A DNA stretch of 64,000 bases, taken from contig JAGGNK010012003.1 of assembly GCA_017590115.1 (NCBI GenBank), forward strand, positions 3,115,041-3,179,040. Reading direction: 5' to 3'. The notes under the pieces were generated by a model. That model searched no databases. It was not told the DNA's origin and saw only the letters and a list, made by a program, of their open reading frames with translations. Below, piece by piece: positions 41,601-51,240 of the stretch. The first letter of the stretch is position 1. Every line of letters begins with the position of its first letter. A program made the position numbers and the translations under genes. This DNA comes from Montifringilla adamsi (taxonomy: Eukaryota; Chordata; Aves; Passeriformes; Passeridae).

Positions 41601-44600
41601 CCTTCCAATTAAAAAAATAAACAAACAAAAAATTTTTAAAAAGAGAATAAAAATTAGAAGCTAAAGAGACCAATTTTAAAAATAATTTTAAAAATTCTAA
41701 GCAAAGCAAACGGGATTAGCCGAGGGGTCTGGATCGCCATACTAAAGAGTCCTTGTCTTTTTCCCATTCTGCCCTCCAAATGTGGAGATTATTGTTTTCT
41801 TTTTTTATTATTGCATTCCTGTCACTGCCAATTCCGAAGGTAGGTATTTTGTCCACCTCTGCACGTTCACTTCTGCAGATGAGCCTGTTGAAAAGCACCG
41901 TAGCTTGATTTAATGTTATTTTCTCTTTCTTTCTGACTTTCTTTCTCTTTCTTTCTCACTCCCCTTCTCTGTCTCTCATTTTGTCTCTTTTTGGTGGCTA
42001 TATATAATTTTTTTTTATTTGTATGGTTTTCCCCAGTTAGCTGCAAAGCCATGCTCTTCTCTTACGTTCTTTTTTTTTTATATTTTTTTGCCCTGTCCAC
42101 GTAATATTTTTTTCTTTCTTCCCCTCTTTTCTCTTCCCCGTCTCCTCGTGCTGTCGGTAGAATGCATTTCTGTGTCTTTCAGCCCTCTGAATTTGTGTTG
42201 GTTTCCATTCAGGGGCCGAGCACGGCTGTTCCCTTTCAGTCCCCCATTAGTGGCCGGGTAATGAAGGTGAATATATTTTAGGGAGAAATAGGGGTAGTGG
42301 CCACGGGTAGAAGTGGGTTTTGGGGTGGATGGATTGGGCAAGAAATGAGAAATCTGGGGAGATGTGTGGGTTTAGCCCCTCTTCAGGGGGACGAAAACAC
42401 AGCTCAGGGAGAATACTGAGGGAGGCTGCAGTAGGGAAAGGTTTAAATCTTCCTGCGTGGAGAGAGGCAGGTCCAGGACATCCCAGCCTGAGAGGGGCAG
42501 GTGACAGCATCCTTGCCCTGGCTGTCCCATCCCCACAAGTGCCCAGTGTGTGTTTTCTCTCTTAGGCTGAGTCTTTGGCAATTTGGGTTTATTCGGGATG
42601 CTTTTACCTTTGCTGCCTTCCTGCATGCGAGGGCAGGAGACTCCAGGGTCTGGGTGGGAACCCTGCATCCCACAGCCCGAGCCCACAGCAGGGCCAGCCA
42701 GTGCCAAAATGCCACCCTGGTAGAGAGGAACCCCCTCTCTTTATCTCTTCATCGTCCTCTTCTTCTTCTTCATAATCTTCTCTGCTTTAATGTTCCTCTC
42801 CTGGGATGTGGGGCTGGGCATGGGCCCCCTGATCCCCCTTTCTGGGGCTGCTGATCCCCCTGGAGCAGATCCATGTCCCCCAGTACTTGCAGGGCAGCTG
42901 GGCAGGGCTGATCATCACTGCCAGCCTCCCCATCGCTGCAGACATTGCAACAGCAACTGGTTTTTAATAAAACCCCCAAATCCTCCCATTTTGGCTGCAG
43001 CTTGCTGCTCTGTGGCTGGAGGGATTGGCTTTTCCATGGGAACAAGGAGGTGGTGGGGTGTGGAGCAGTCTGGGATGCTCAGGGACCTGGAAGCTTTGTA
43101 TCCCTTTTGCAGCATCTTCATGGTGATCCCCAGAATCCTAGCCCTTCACCCTGCCCCCTTCTTTTCTGGGGGGAGAAAAGTGGTGCTGAGAACACAGTGG
43201 GATGGGTGGAGAGAACCTCAGCCTCAAGGATCCACTGACCATTCATTGGCATATTTGGGGCAAGGGGATGGTGAGGAGTTTGGGGTCACCAGCCCTGGGC
43301 GTGGTGGCACAATCCTGGCACCAGCCCAATATCCCTGAACCACTTTTGGTCCCCTTGGCTGGACTCAGCCATGCCCTGTGCAGGATTCACCCTTCCAGGG
43401 ATTCTCAGGGACCTGGCACTGGGCTGTGGCTGGGGGCAAGGAGACCCCAAAGCCCCCCGAGCTGGGGTTTGCCAGCTTGGGCAGGACTGGTGTTGCAGGA
43501 GCTGTTTCCAGCCATCTTTTTGGTCTCGTGGTGTTTGCAAAGATGGGGGGAACACCCAGGCAGCGTTTGTGGCTCAGAGGAGCTGAGATATTTGGGAGCC
43601 TCAGGGCTGGGCAAAATCCCTTGAGGTCTCAGTGCTCAGGGCTTGGCCACGGTGGTGGCCCAAGGTTTCCCCTCCCCATAGGAGAAGTGAGTTGGTTTGT
43701 TTTATTTCTCCTCTCTCTGGCTCTGTCTCTGTCTCTCCTCCTTCTCTCGCTCTTTCTTTCTCTCTTGCATTTTTGTGAATCTAATGATGCACTTATATTG
43801 CCCCGCTTTTCCCTTCTCTTCATACCTTACCTACTAAAGGAGGAAATGCCACTTTTTTGGTAAGTGGATGTTAACCAAGAGGGACTTAAAAAAAAAAAAA
43901 AAAAAAAGCATATAATGGAAAAAAATTTAAAAAAGGAAGCAGAAAGCAAAGTCTGTGTTGAGTGCTGATGAGGACTTAGCAGTTCCCTGCAGAGTCACAG
44001 CTAACAGCTCAATGCGTGTCCCAGGAAGAGCTCAGAGACATTCGTTTATCTCAGTAACGAGGACATTTGTGAAGTTTTGCTTTGTTTTTTATTTATTTAT
44101 TTTTATTATTTTTTAAAATTATTTTATTTGGATGGTTTTTCTTCTTTCTTTTTTGTTGGTTTCTTTTATGCCTTCTCGCCCCCCCGGCCCCCTCCCCTGC
44201 CTTGCCCTCCATTGTCGCTCTGTGCCGTTTTTTCCTCGTTTCTGGATTTGTTTTAAGACGAAAGCCGTACTATTGATAAAAACTACACGTATCAGAACAT
44301 ATATCTCTATATATGTGCATGCCTCTGTGTGAGCAGACCCCATCACCTCCAGCCCTCTTTGGTTCGACCCTTTCCCCTCGGATCAGTCTGATTTACTCTC
44401 CCCCACTGCCCCACCTTCCCTCCTCTCATCTTTTCTTTTTTATTATTATTTTTCCCCCATTTTCCTTCCTTCGTTTGGGTTTTATCCCCCTTTTCCCTTC
44501 CCCTTTCTTGGTCGGGGCGGGCGGGCACCAGGGTTTGCTTTCTCCCCTCTCCAGGTGTTTTTTGGGGTGGGGGGGTGTGTTTGTTTCTTTCCCTTCAAGC

Positions 44601-47600
44601 TCTCCCTCCCCGACGACTTGGGGCTTTCTTGGATTTGTTTATTTTCCTCCCATCCCACCCCTTCCTTTGGGTTTTTATTACGATTTAAGTTGAGTTATAT
44701 TTTTTTGGCGTTTTGCATGCGGAGGTTTGCATGACCCACGTTGTTGAGGGCGAGGAAGGTGCAGAGTAGCGTCTGTGTAGCCTGCCTTATGCGATGTGCA
44801 TTGACGTTGTGATCTGCGCCCCCGGCCCGGCGCCCCCCGTTAAAATCCCCTTTCTCCTTCTTTCTTGTCTTCTTCCTCCCCTTCCTCCTCTCCCTCCTTG
44901 TCTCTCTCTCTCTCCCCCCCTGCCAGAGGCCGGCCTCGGCGTCCCCCTCTCTGCGGGCTCACGGCAAGACGGAGCCGCCGTCCCCCCGCTCCCGGGGGAG
45001 CCGACACGGCGCCCGCAGCCCCCGCTCGCCCACGCCGGAGCGGGCCAAGCACGGCCACCGGCATCGCTCCCGCAGCGCCTCGCCGCCGTCCCGACACCGC
45101 GGCCAGAGCAAGGGGCGGCCCCCGGCGCCCCGGGAGCCGCCGGCGCCGCCGCTCAGCCCCGCCGGCTACAGCAGCGACTCGGAGGGCTCGGCCGGCTCCC
45201 ACCCCTACCACCCGCCGGCCGGCCCCGACAGGAACCACGGAGCGCACGGCAAGAAGTAAGGGAGTGCCCCGGATGGGGTCCTGTCATCCCTGCCGGGATA
45301 TGGGAGCTGGGCTCGGATGTTTGGTGTGCGGCTCCCTGCGGGCACCTTAAATCCATGCAGGCAAAGCCCTGGGGGCTAAGCTGGGGAGCGGGGCTGGGTT
45401 GGGATGCTCAAGGGATGGGAGTGGGAATAGGGATGGAAAGGGACAGGAATGGGGGTGGCAATGAGGGCGAGTTGGAGATGGGAATGGGGATGGGGACAGA
45501 CCCTGTAGACCTCCTGCCCCATGGAATGGTGATAGGGAAGGGATGGGCTTGGGGATAGGGGAAGAGCCACAGTGGGTCAATGGTAGCAAACTGTGGGAAG
45601 GGTCATCCCTGCGAGGGATTATCCCACTGCGAATGGCAGTGCCGGGATGGCAGCAGGGGATCACAGCACCCCACAGGATGCGGGATGCCAAGCAAATGGA
45701 AGCCCTGTGCTTTACAGTCAGGGATATAGTCCAGTCAAAAACTGGTGTCATGGAGGTGTTCGTTATGGGAACCTGGGGTCCCTGGCTGCTGTGGGGACAC
45801 CCTGCCAGCCAGGACGGGGTGCGAGGCGGTGCTGGCATCTGCCTTCGCAGGGTGAAGGAGCGGCACCACCGGGGCCGGCCCAACAGCAGCTCGGAGTCGT
45901 CAGCCAAGCACTCCCGGCACGCCTCGGAGCGGAGGAAGAGCCCGTCCCCCAGCCCGGGCCAGCGCAGCAGCTCCTGGAGCTCCAGCGGCTCCCTCTCAAA
46001 GTCCCGCTCCCGCTCCCGGGAGAAGAGAGCTGGACGCAGCCGCTCCCGCTCGCCCTCGCCGAAAAAGCCAGCCAGCAGGTCAGGCCGGAGGGGACAGGGG
46101 CACGGGGACACCGCGGGTGCCGGTGGGCTCAGAGGGCATCGCGGCTCAGGGTGGTCCCGGCTGCCCTGGGACTCGGGGAGGGGCCGCACATCTTGTTGGT
46201 CACACTGGAAAGGCCAGCCCCAGGTGGGAGTGTCATCCGTGCGGGGAACTGCTGTCACAGGGCGTCCCTGCGTCCCACACGGGACCCCAGCCCATTCCCT
46301 GACCGTCCTCCTCCTCCTCCTCCCCGGGCTGTAGAGAGAAGGACAACGAGCCCCGAACACGTCATGGTGATCCCGATCCCGCCCGCCCCCGGCGCCGCTC
46401 CAGGAGCTACTCCCCCATCAGGAAGAGGAGACGTGACTCCCCGAGCTTCATGGAGCCCAGGAGGATCACCAGGTGTGTCCTGGCATGTGGCAAAGGCTCT
46501 GCCACGGCCACTGCCACGGCCCGGGGCTGGGCACTGCTGCCAGCTGACCCCAAAGGGCACGTGGGTGGATGGATGGATGGATGGATGGATGGATGGATGG
46601 ATGGATATGCATGGATGGATGGATGGGGATGGATGGATGGATGGATGGATGGATGGATGGATGGATGGATGGATGGATGGATGGATGGATGGATGGATGG
46701 ATGGATGGATGGATGGATGGATGGTGGATGGATGGATGGATGGATGGACACACAGATGGACAACAGCAGCTCTGTGGATGCACAGATAGCTGTGAGGATG
46801 ACTGGGTGGATCAGCTGGCCCAGACAGATGGGTAACCAGACTGCCTCCAATGCTGTGACCTTCTGATCTCTTCCTATTTCGAGGCACGAAAACAGGAATT
46901 AATTTTAATCCGCTGTGCATATCCCGGCAATGCGCACGTCCGCAATCACGTCTCTCCTGCCCTCCAAAAGCTGGTTTCTCCTCCTTGGGATCCTATTGCC
47001 TCAGGATCCTGAGCTGTAAGACAGGCAATATTTCGTGCCAGACAAAACACTGTGTGCATATGTAGCACCTCGTTAAGATGCAGCACTGGCGGCGGGGCCG
47101 TGCCGAGCCGAGATTACCTCCTTCCTGACCTATTTGTCTCTCCCACTATCAGCTGGGTGATCAGGGGGGGCTGGATTTTCAGAAATCTGCCTCCCTGTGG
47201 GAGGGATTTTGTTTTGCCTGGGCAGGACTGGAGCTGTCAGGAGGGAGGACAGGAGAAAGGACAGGAGGAACACTGCAGAGCCCACGGGTTAGAGCTCCCC
47301 ACAGTTCTCCCTGACGGATGCCCTGGAAAGAGAATGGGCTGGGAAAGCTGGTCCCAGCCCAGCCCAGGTGCCACTGTCTGGTTTTCCATCCCTTCTGCTC
47401 CATCCAGGTTTTCCCAGGATGTCCCCAGAGAGCTGGCAGGGCTCAGCTGGAGAACACAGACCAAGGTCCCTGTGGGGACTGTTCACCTCATCCCCATTAC
47501 CATCCTTGGGGGGGATGGGGGTGGCAGACCCTGCTCTGCTCAGGGTTCAGGAGGAGCAGAGCCTTTTCTGTGAGGTGTAGAGGATGCTGTGGGCGGGGGC

Positions 47601-48587
47601 AGCCAGGGAAACACCCCCAGCCCCCCTTGCCTGCCCCCCAGCCCAGCCAGAAGCCCCAGGGCTCTTCTTTGCTCGCCTGCCCTGTCCCCAGTTCCCATCA
47701 CGCCCCTCCACCATGTGGTCCTACCTCAGTGATGCCAACTTCTCCTTTTCCATTTCATCCCAAGGTCCCTCCCGGAGAGCATCGCCGCCAGCCTGGCTCC
47801 CAGGGTAACCTTCCCCCTTCCTCCTCCTCCTCCTCCTCCTCCTCCTCTTCCTCCTGGACCCCTCTGTGTCTCCTCACACCTTAGGATGCCCTCAGCACCC
47901 AGCCGCTCTCTGGTCCCACTAACACCAGGCTGGGAGAAGGGACAAGGGGCCGACTCCTGATGTCGCTGCCCCCTGTGTCCCCCACCCCACTGTCCCCGCG
48001 CCTCCCGTGTCCCTCCTCATCCTCAGGCGCCAGCGGGCCGCAGCTCGCCTCCCGCTAATCCCAAACGTCTCTTTTTCAGCAGCTTTCAATCTTTGGTGTC
48101 TGGGAAACACAAAAGCCACATTAACCTGCTCACTTTCTGCCCTCGACGCTGCCTAATCCAGGACTAACACCCCGGGGGAGGGGGCAGGGGAGGAGGAGAG
48201 GGATGGATGGATGGATGGAAGGGGAGGTGATGCCGGTGGCCGCATCCTGACACCCCGCAGCGGGTCTGAGCCCGGCCGCTGGGGCGCTCGGCTGCCCTGG
48301 CTGAATGCTTGGCCACGCTTCCCCGAGCGGCCGCGGGGGGCCTGACTCAGTTTCCCTTTTCCATTTGCAGCGCCCGCAAGCGCCCCATCCCCTACTACCG
48401 GCCCAGCCCCTCGTCCTCCAGCTCGCTGAGCACCTACTCGTACAGCCGGAGCCGCAGCCGCAGCTACGACAGCTACAGCTCCAGCCGCAGCCGCAGCCGG
48501 ACTCGCAGCCCCCCCAGCCGCTCCCGCAGCCCCAGCCGCAGCCCCAGCTACAACAGCCGCAGCAGCTCGGAGAGCGCCGGCTTCTGA
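29457..48587 (+). CDS. SRRM3: SRRM3, Ser/Arg repetitive splicing regulator with eMIC domain, 14 coding exons
   Basis: Fourteen exons sum to 1917 bp, 638 aa (human about 650). The family (SRRM3, SRRM4/nSR100) promotes inclusion of neural and endocrine microexons in the nucleus. Residues 43-96 form a cwf21-like charged helix region ([20 protein letters not shown], then [17 protein letters not shown]). Residues 110-154 are Glu/Tyr/Cys-rich. Residues 155-243 are Lys/Arg/Ser-rich, 244-520 an RS/SP-rich low-complexity region. Residues 543-600 or so are the eMIC domain ([15 protein letters not shown], then [19 protein letters not shown]), followed by an RS tail ending SAGF. SRRM4 has the same C-terminal block, but position between MDH2 and HSPB1 and the exon set point to SRRM3. 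The ATG has A at -3 and G at +4. A 5' non-coding exon upstream is implied. Confidence 0.95.
29681..32715. other. SRRM3 intron after coding exon 1
   Basis: Mostly GC-rich unique sequence. The AT-rich block 30,430-30,760 is listed separately; nothing else recognised. Confidence 0.7.
30430..30760. promoter_or_regulatory. AT-rich island, candidate conserved intronic element
   Basis: About 330 bp of low GC within GC-rich intron, packed with ATTA/TAAT cores (for example GAATAATGATTGTGCCTAAT, GGCTATTAATAACACTGATG, AATGATAATATAATTACAG). No reading frame, no simple repeat. The type is inferred from composition and motif density only. Confidence 0.4.
32716..32817 (+). CDS. SRRM3: SRRM3 coding exon 2
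   Basis: Residues 75-108 plus two bases; [20 protein letters not shown], end of the cwf21-like region. 102 bp, phase 2-2, donor GTAAGT. Confidence 0.95.
32976..33019 (+). repeat. (GGAT)n microsatellite
   Basis: About 11 uninterrupted GGAT units. Confidence 0.95.
33054..33176 (+). repeat. (GGTT)n microsatellite, decaying to the right
   Basis: Nine or so clean GGTT units, then diverged GGTTGATTT and GGTTGG units to about 33,175. It sits 35 bp after the GGAT array. Confidence 0.9.
36242..36376 (+). CDS. SRRM3: SRRM3 coding exon 3
   Basis: Residues 109-153 plus two bases: [20 protein letters not shown], then [13 protein letters not shown]. 135 bp, phase 2-2. Confidence 0.94.
36486..36566 (+). 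CDS. SRRM3: SRRM3 coding exon 4
   Basis: Residues 154-180 plus two bases: [20 protein letters not shown]. 81 bp, phase 2-2, donor CCG|GTGAGT. Confidence 0.93.
36938..36967 (+). CDS. SRRM3: SRRM3 coding exon 5, 30-nt micro-size exon
   Basis: Residues 181-190 plus two bases: [10 protein letters not shown]. Only 30 nt between ACGGCAG and GTGAGT, phase 2-2, so it can be included or skipped without changing frame. Confidence 0.88.
37365..37433 (+). CDS. SRRM3: SRRM3 coding exon 6
   Basis: Residues 191-213 plus two bases: [20 protein letters not shown]. 69 bp, phase 2-2, donor GTAGGA. Confidence 0.92.
37726..37761 (+). CDS. SRRM3: SRRM3 coding exon 7, 36-nt exon
   Basis: Residues 214-225 plus two bases: [12 protein letters not shown]. 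36 nt, phase 2-2, donor GTAAGA. Confidence 0.9.
38383..38433 (+). CDS. SRRM3: SRRM3 coding exon 8
   Basis: Residues 226-242 plus two bases: [17 protein letters not shown]. 51 bp, phase 2-2. Confidence 0.92.
38536..38640 (+). CDS. SRRM3: SRRM3 coding exon 9
   Basis: Residues 243-277 plus two bases: [20 protein letters not shown], then [14 protein letters not shown]. 105 bp, phase 2-2. Confidence 0.93.
38700..38960 (+). repeat. minisatellite in SRRM3 intron 9
   Basis: Four imperfect copies of a unit of roughly 58-62 bp containing GTCCCAGGGATGGGGACC and GGGGGATGGAGGGCAGAGG. Confidence 0.8.
39199..39370 (+). CDS. SRRM3: SRRM3 coding exon 10, the first frame-sensitive exon
   Basis: Residues 278-335: [20 protein letters not shown] onward, ending EPSD. 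172 bp, phase 2 in, phase 0 out, donor GAT|GTACGT (last exon base T, weaker than consensus). The frame stays open past the donor to 39,673. Confidence 0.88.
40512..40553 (+). repeat. (CT)n pyrimidine tract
   Basis: Near-pure CT/TTTC run on the sense strand of intron 10. Confidence 0.9.
44862..44922 (+). promoter_or_regulatory. SRRM3: extended polypyrimidine tract before SRRM3 exon 11
   Basis: Sixty bases of C and T with only two purines, running into the TGCCAG acceptor. Fits PTBP-type binding; regulation is inferred. Confidence 0.5.
44927..45255 (+). CDS. SRRM3: SRRM3 coding exon 11, partner of exon 10
   Basis: Residues 336-444 plus two bases: [20 protein letters not shown] onward, ending GAHGK. 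329 bp, phase 0 in, phase 2 out. Acceptor CCCCCCCTGCCAG has TGC right before the AG, after a 60-bp CT tract. Confidence 0.93.
45404..45560 (+). repeat. GGGATGGGAATGG purine repeat, SRRM3 intron 11
   Basis: Loose repeats of GGGATGGGAGTGGGAATAGG type, no coding content. Confidence 0.65.
45851..46078 (+). CDS. SRRM3: SRRM3 coding exon 12
   Basis: Residues 445-520 plus two bases: [20 protein letters not shown] onward to SPSPKKPAS. 228 bp, phase 2-2. Confidence 0.95.
46335..46472 (+). CDS. SRRM3: SRRM3 coding exon 13, start of the eMIC domain
   Basis: Residues 521-566 plus two bases; [20 protein letters not shown] then RRIT. 138 bp, phase 2-2. Skipping it keeps the frame but would remove the first half of eMIC. 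Confidence 0.95.
46563..46748 (+). repeat. (ATGG)n microsatellite, SRRM3 intron 13
   Basis: About 185 bp of GGAT units with two short interruptions, ending 1.6 kb before the last coding exon. It yields spurious MDGW / HPSI repeat frames on both strands. Confidence 0.95.
47819..47857 (+). repeat. (CTC)n trinucleotide repeat
   Basis: About 12 CTC/TTC units in SRRM3 intron 13. Confidence 0.9.
48371..48587 (+). CDS. SRRM3: SRRM3 coding exon 14, eMIC core and stop
   Basis: Residues 567-638 and [23 protein letters not shown], then Arg-Ser tail ending ESAGF. Acceptor CATTTGCAG carries a TGC just before the AG. Confidence 0.96.
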
Positions 48588-50590
48588 GCCCCCCCGGCAG
48601 CCGGCCGCAGCCCCCCGACAGCCCAGCTCTGCCCCCTCCATGCCACCTGCGCCCCCACAAGGGACGGGACCACCGGGGAGGTGGAAAGGAGCCGGGGGAT
48701 GCTAAGGACGGACCTGGCAGCGGGGGAAAGCACGGACGGGAACTCAAATGGGTCCTTGGAACGCCCTGGGAGGGGGTGGTTCCCCCCGCTCCGGGGTGTT
48801 TTGTGGTCGGGATGGGGAAGGGGAGGATCTCTTCTTATTTCTGCGAGTGCCGGGGTGGGGCGGGGCGGGGTGGGGTGGGCGAGCACAGAGCGAGGGAACA
48901 AATGCTCTGCAGAGACCTTGGGGCCAGTGGATGGGGGTGGCTGGGGACACCCCTGCGGTCCCCCTGTGCTTTTTTTGGTTTTGTTTGACTGTTTTTTAGC
49001 ACAAGAACATCCCGGGGAGGTGGGCACGGGGGCAGGCTCAGCTGGAGGGTGTGATGCCAGCCAGAGGTGAGCAAGGCCCTGTTTCCCCCAGTGAAGTTGT
49101 CCCCAGGGTGTCATGGGGGACAGGGACTCTGCAAAACATTTTGGGGGTCCCCCCAGACCTGAGCACATGCCGAGCCATGGATGAACAAAGCTGGCACCAC
49201 CTGTAATTCTCTTCCCAAGCGAGGAGATCCAGGGAAAAATGCTGCTTGTCCCAGCTCAGGGCCCTGGCACCCACCCACCCAGCCAGTCTGGGGGGCACCC
49301 CCAGGAGGAGGGAGCTGCAGGGCCCGGGGCTGGGCAGGGGGTGCATCCAGCCATCCCCTGGCCTGTCCCACCTCTGGGCTCGCAGCCCCCAGTCCCCTCC
49401 TGCTCTGGGGAAAAGTGGCTGCTTTTTAAACTGAATTATGGCAAGAGAGAGGCAGGAGGGTCCCAGGCTTGGCCCGCTGCCCGGCTTTTGCAGGATTTTG
49501 CTGATTTCCCAAAAAAAAAAAAGCCTCCCAGGCGCTGAGGACAGTGGTGGCCCGCAGGGGGGTTGGTGTTTAATGCCGTGGCCCCGCGTTTTCCGGATGG
49601 CTGGAGCAGGACAACGGGGATGAGCCTCCCTGGGTGGGAGAGCAGCTGCCCGGATTAACCCGCTGCCCCTGCATGGAAAGCCAGGCTCTGGCGCTGGTTT
49701 CCAGCCAGCCGGGATCGGGAGGATCCTCTGGAGCTCAGCCTTGTTAGGCGTGGCCTGATGAACCAAAGGAGCCGGGAGGACAGAGCTGGGAGTGAAGGGG
49801 CACTTCAGGGTCAGCCTCCCAAAGCTGGCGTGTCCAGGCCCAGCCAGAGGCTGAGGATTCACCAGCCCTTGGCCAAAATCCCAGGAGCTGGGCAATGATG
49901 GGTGCCAGCCCCTGGGTGTCCCAGCACCCACTGGACAGACACCTGAACAAGCAGAGGGGTTAGAAATGGGGTGAGCAGGTAAGGAGGGGACACACTCATG
50001 GCACTCCATGGTGCAGCTTGTCCCCATGTGCCAGCCCCGGGCAGGGTGGCAGCTCTGGATGGAGCAGGAGGAGACAAAGGGTTCTGCTCTCCTGGAGCCT
50101 GGGGAGATGGAGGACGTGAGTTCCCCCAGCATCCCCACAAACCCTGAGCCACGCGCTCCGAAAACCATCCCAGCAATTCCAGCTGCTGCCCCACAGCCCC
50201 CATCCCCCCACGGCCCCACGGGGGGCTCAGAGCGGCCGCTGGAGCCCCCACCCTGCTGGGACATGGGGGAATCCCCTGACAACAGCCGAGCCAGCAGCGG
50301 GGATTGCCCTGCAGCCCCAGCCCTGCAGCCCCCGCGGGGCCGCGGCTCCCAAAAACCCGAGCCCCGACTGCAGCGGCGCCGCGGACCAGCCAGCACATCA
50401 GGGAAAAATTCCAGTCTTCCTCTTTTACAGTCTCTGTCTCCTGCCGCGGAGGGAGCCAACTGGAACAAATACTCTGTAGAAATACTTCAGTATTTTCCTG
50501 TCGCGCGTGCGCTCTCTCTCTGGGTTGTGAGTACAGCTGTAGATGCCGTGAGCTGGTGCAATTATAATAAATATACAGTATATATTGTAA
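48588..50590 (+). other. SRRM3: SRRM3 3' UTR (inferred)
   Basis: About 2 kb from the stop to the AATAAA at 50,566. The last 70 bp turn AT-rich and look like a conserved 3' end. A 476-aa antisense frame over this stretch is a GC-rich artefact. Confidence 0.6.
50566..50571 (+). terminator. SRRM3: SRRM3 polyadenylation signal AATAAA (candidate)
   Basis: Only canonical hexamer found between the SRRM3 stop and HSPB1; flanked by AT-rich sequence, with TGTAAATT downstream. Confidence 0.6.
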
Positions 50591-50769
50591 ATTACTCTGC
50601 GGGGCACTGAGAGGTTTCTTCCTGCCAGGAGCACGGCAGGGTTATCCCGCTCCTTCCGTCCGGCTCCCTGCAGATCCATCCTGCTCTTCCCTCTGGCTCC
50701 ATGTAGAGCAGCACCGGGAGTTTTGTGTCTGATCCCACCGAGGGTCCTGCTGTGTCTGTGGGGGACCCT

Positions 50770-51240
50770 CTGCCTCCTCCCTGACTCCCTGCATCCTTCC
50801 CTGCGGCACTCCCATTTGCCTGCCAGCTCCCATCCGTCCTGCCTGCATCCCTCCCTCCATCCCTCCCTGCATCCCTGCATCCCTCCCCTCTCTCCCACAT
50901 CCCGGCATCCCTCCCATCTGCCTGCAACTCTCCCATCCATTCCATACCTCCTTCATCCCTCTCCGATCCCTCCCATCCTTCCCTGCTCCTCCCTGCGTTC
51001 CTGCCTGTATCCCTCCCATTTCCCTGCAGTCCTTCCTGCATTCCCACCTGCCACCCTTCCATTCCTCCCTGCATCCCTCCTCTGACCCCTCCCTCCCTCC
51101 CAGCATCCCTCCCTGCATCCCCTCCATTTCCCTGCATCCCTCCCTGCATCCCTGCCTGCATCTCTCCCCTCCCTCCCACACCTCTCTCGTTTCCCCACAT
51201 CCCTCCCATCCCTCCCCTCTGCAGTGCCCCATCCTCCCCT
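50770..51240 (+). repeat. CCCTCCCTGCATCC pyrimidine minisatellite
   Basis: About 470 bp of 8-14 bp units (CATCCCTCC, CCTGCATCC, CCATTTCCCTGC). Its minus-strand frames (GREGCREM-type) are not genes. Confidence 0.85.

Larger units (their letters stand above)
39371..44926 (+). other. SRRM3: SRRM3 intron 10, 5.6 kb, with pyrimidine tracts and TGCATG sites
   Basis: The longest inter-coding intron and the only phase-0 one. It holds CT tracts (40,512-40,553; 43,710-43,770; 44,401-44,480; 44,862-44,922), A-runs at 40,877 and 43,890, five TGCATG (RBFOX-type) sites at 41,475, 42,622, 44,316, 44,714 and 44,728, and stretches of UTR-like low-GC sequence (40,560-41,000; 41,600-42,270; 43,880-44,310) unusual for this locus. 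No coding exon recognised. Confidence 0.6.

Noticed and set aside
45347..46789. Long frames (337 aa minus, 398 aa plus) around SRRM3 exons 12-13
   Set aside because: Alternate frames of the RS-coding exons and introns; the 398-aa frame ends in ATGG-repeat translation.
46407..46920. MDGW / HPSI repeat proteins on both strands, or a CRISPR-like array
   Set aside because: Simple tetranucleotide microsatellite without spacers; vertebrate intron.
49038..50468. 476-aa minus-strand frame opposite the SRRM3 3' UTR
   Set aside because: Low-complexity Gly/Pro/Ser-rich translation, antisense to a GC-rich UTR, no recognisable domain.
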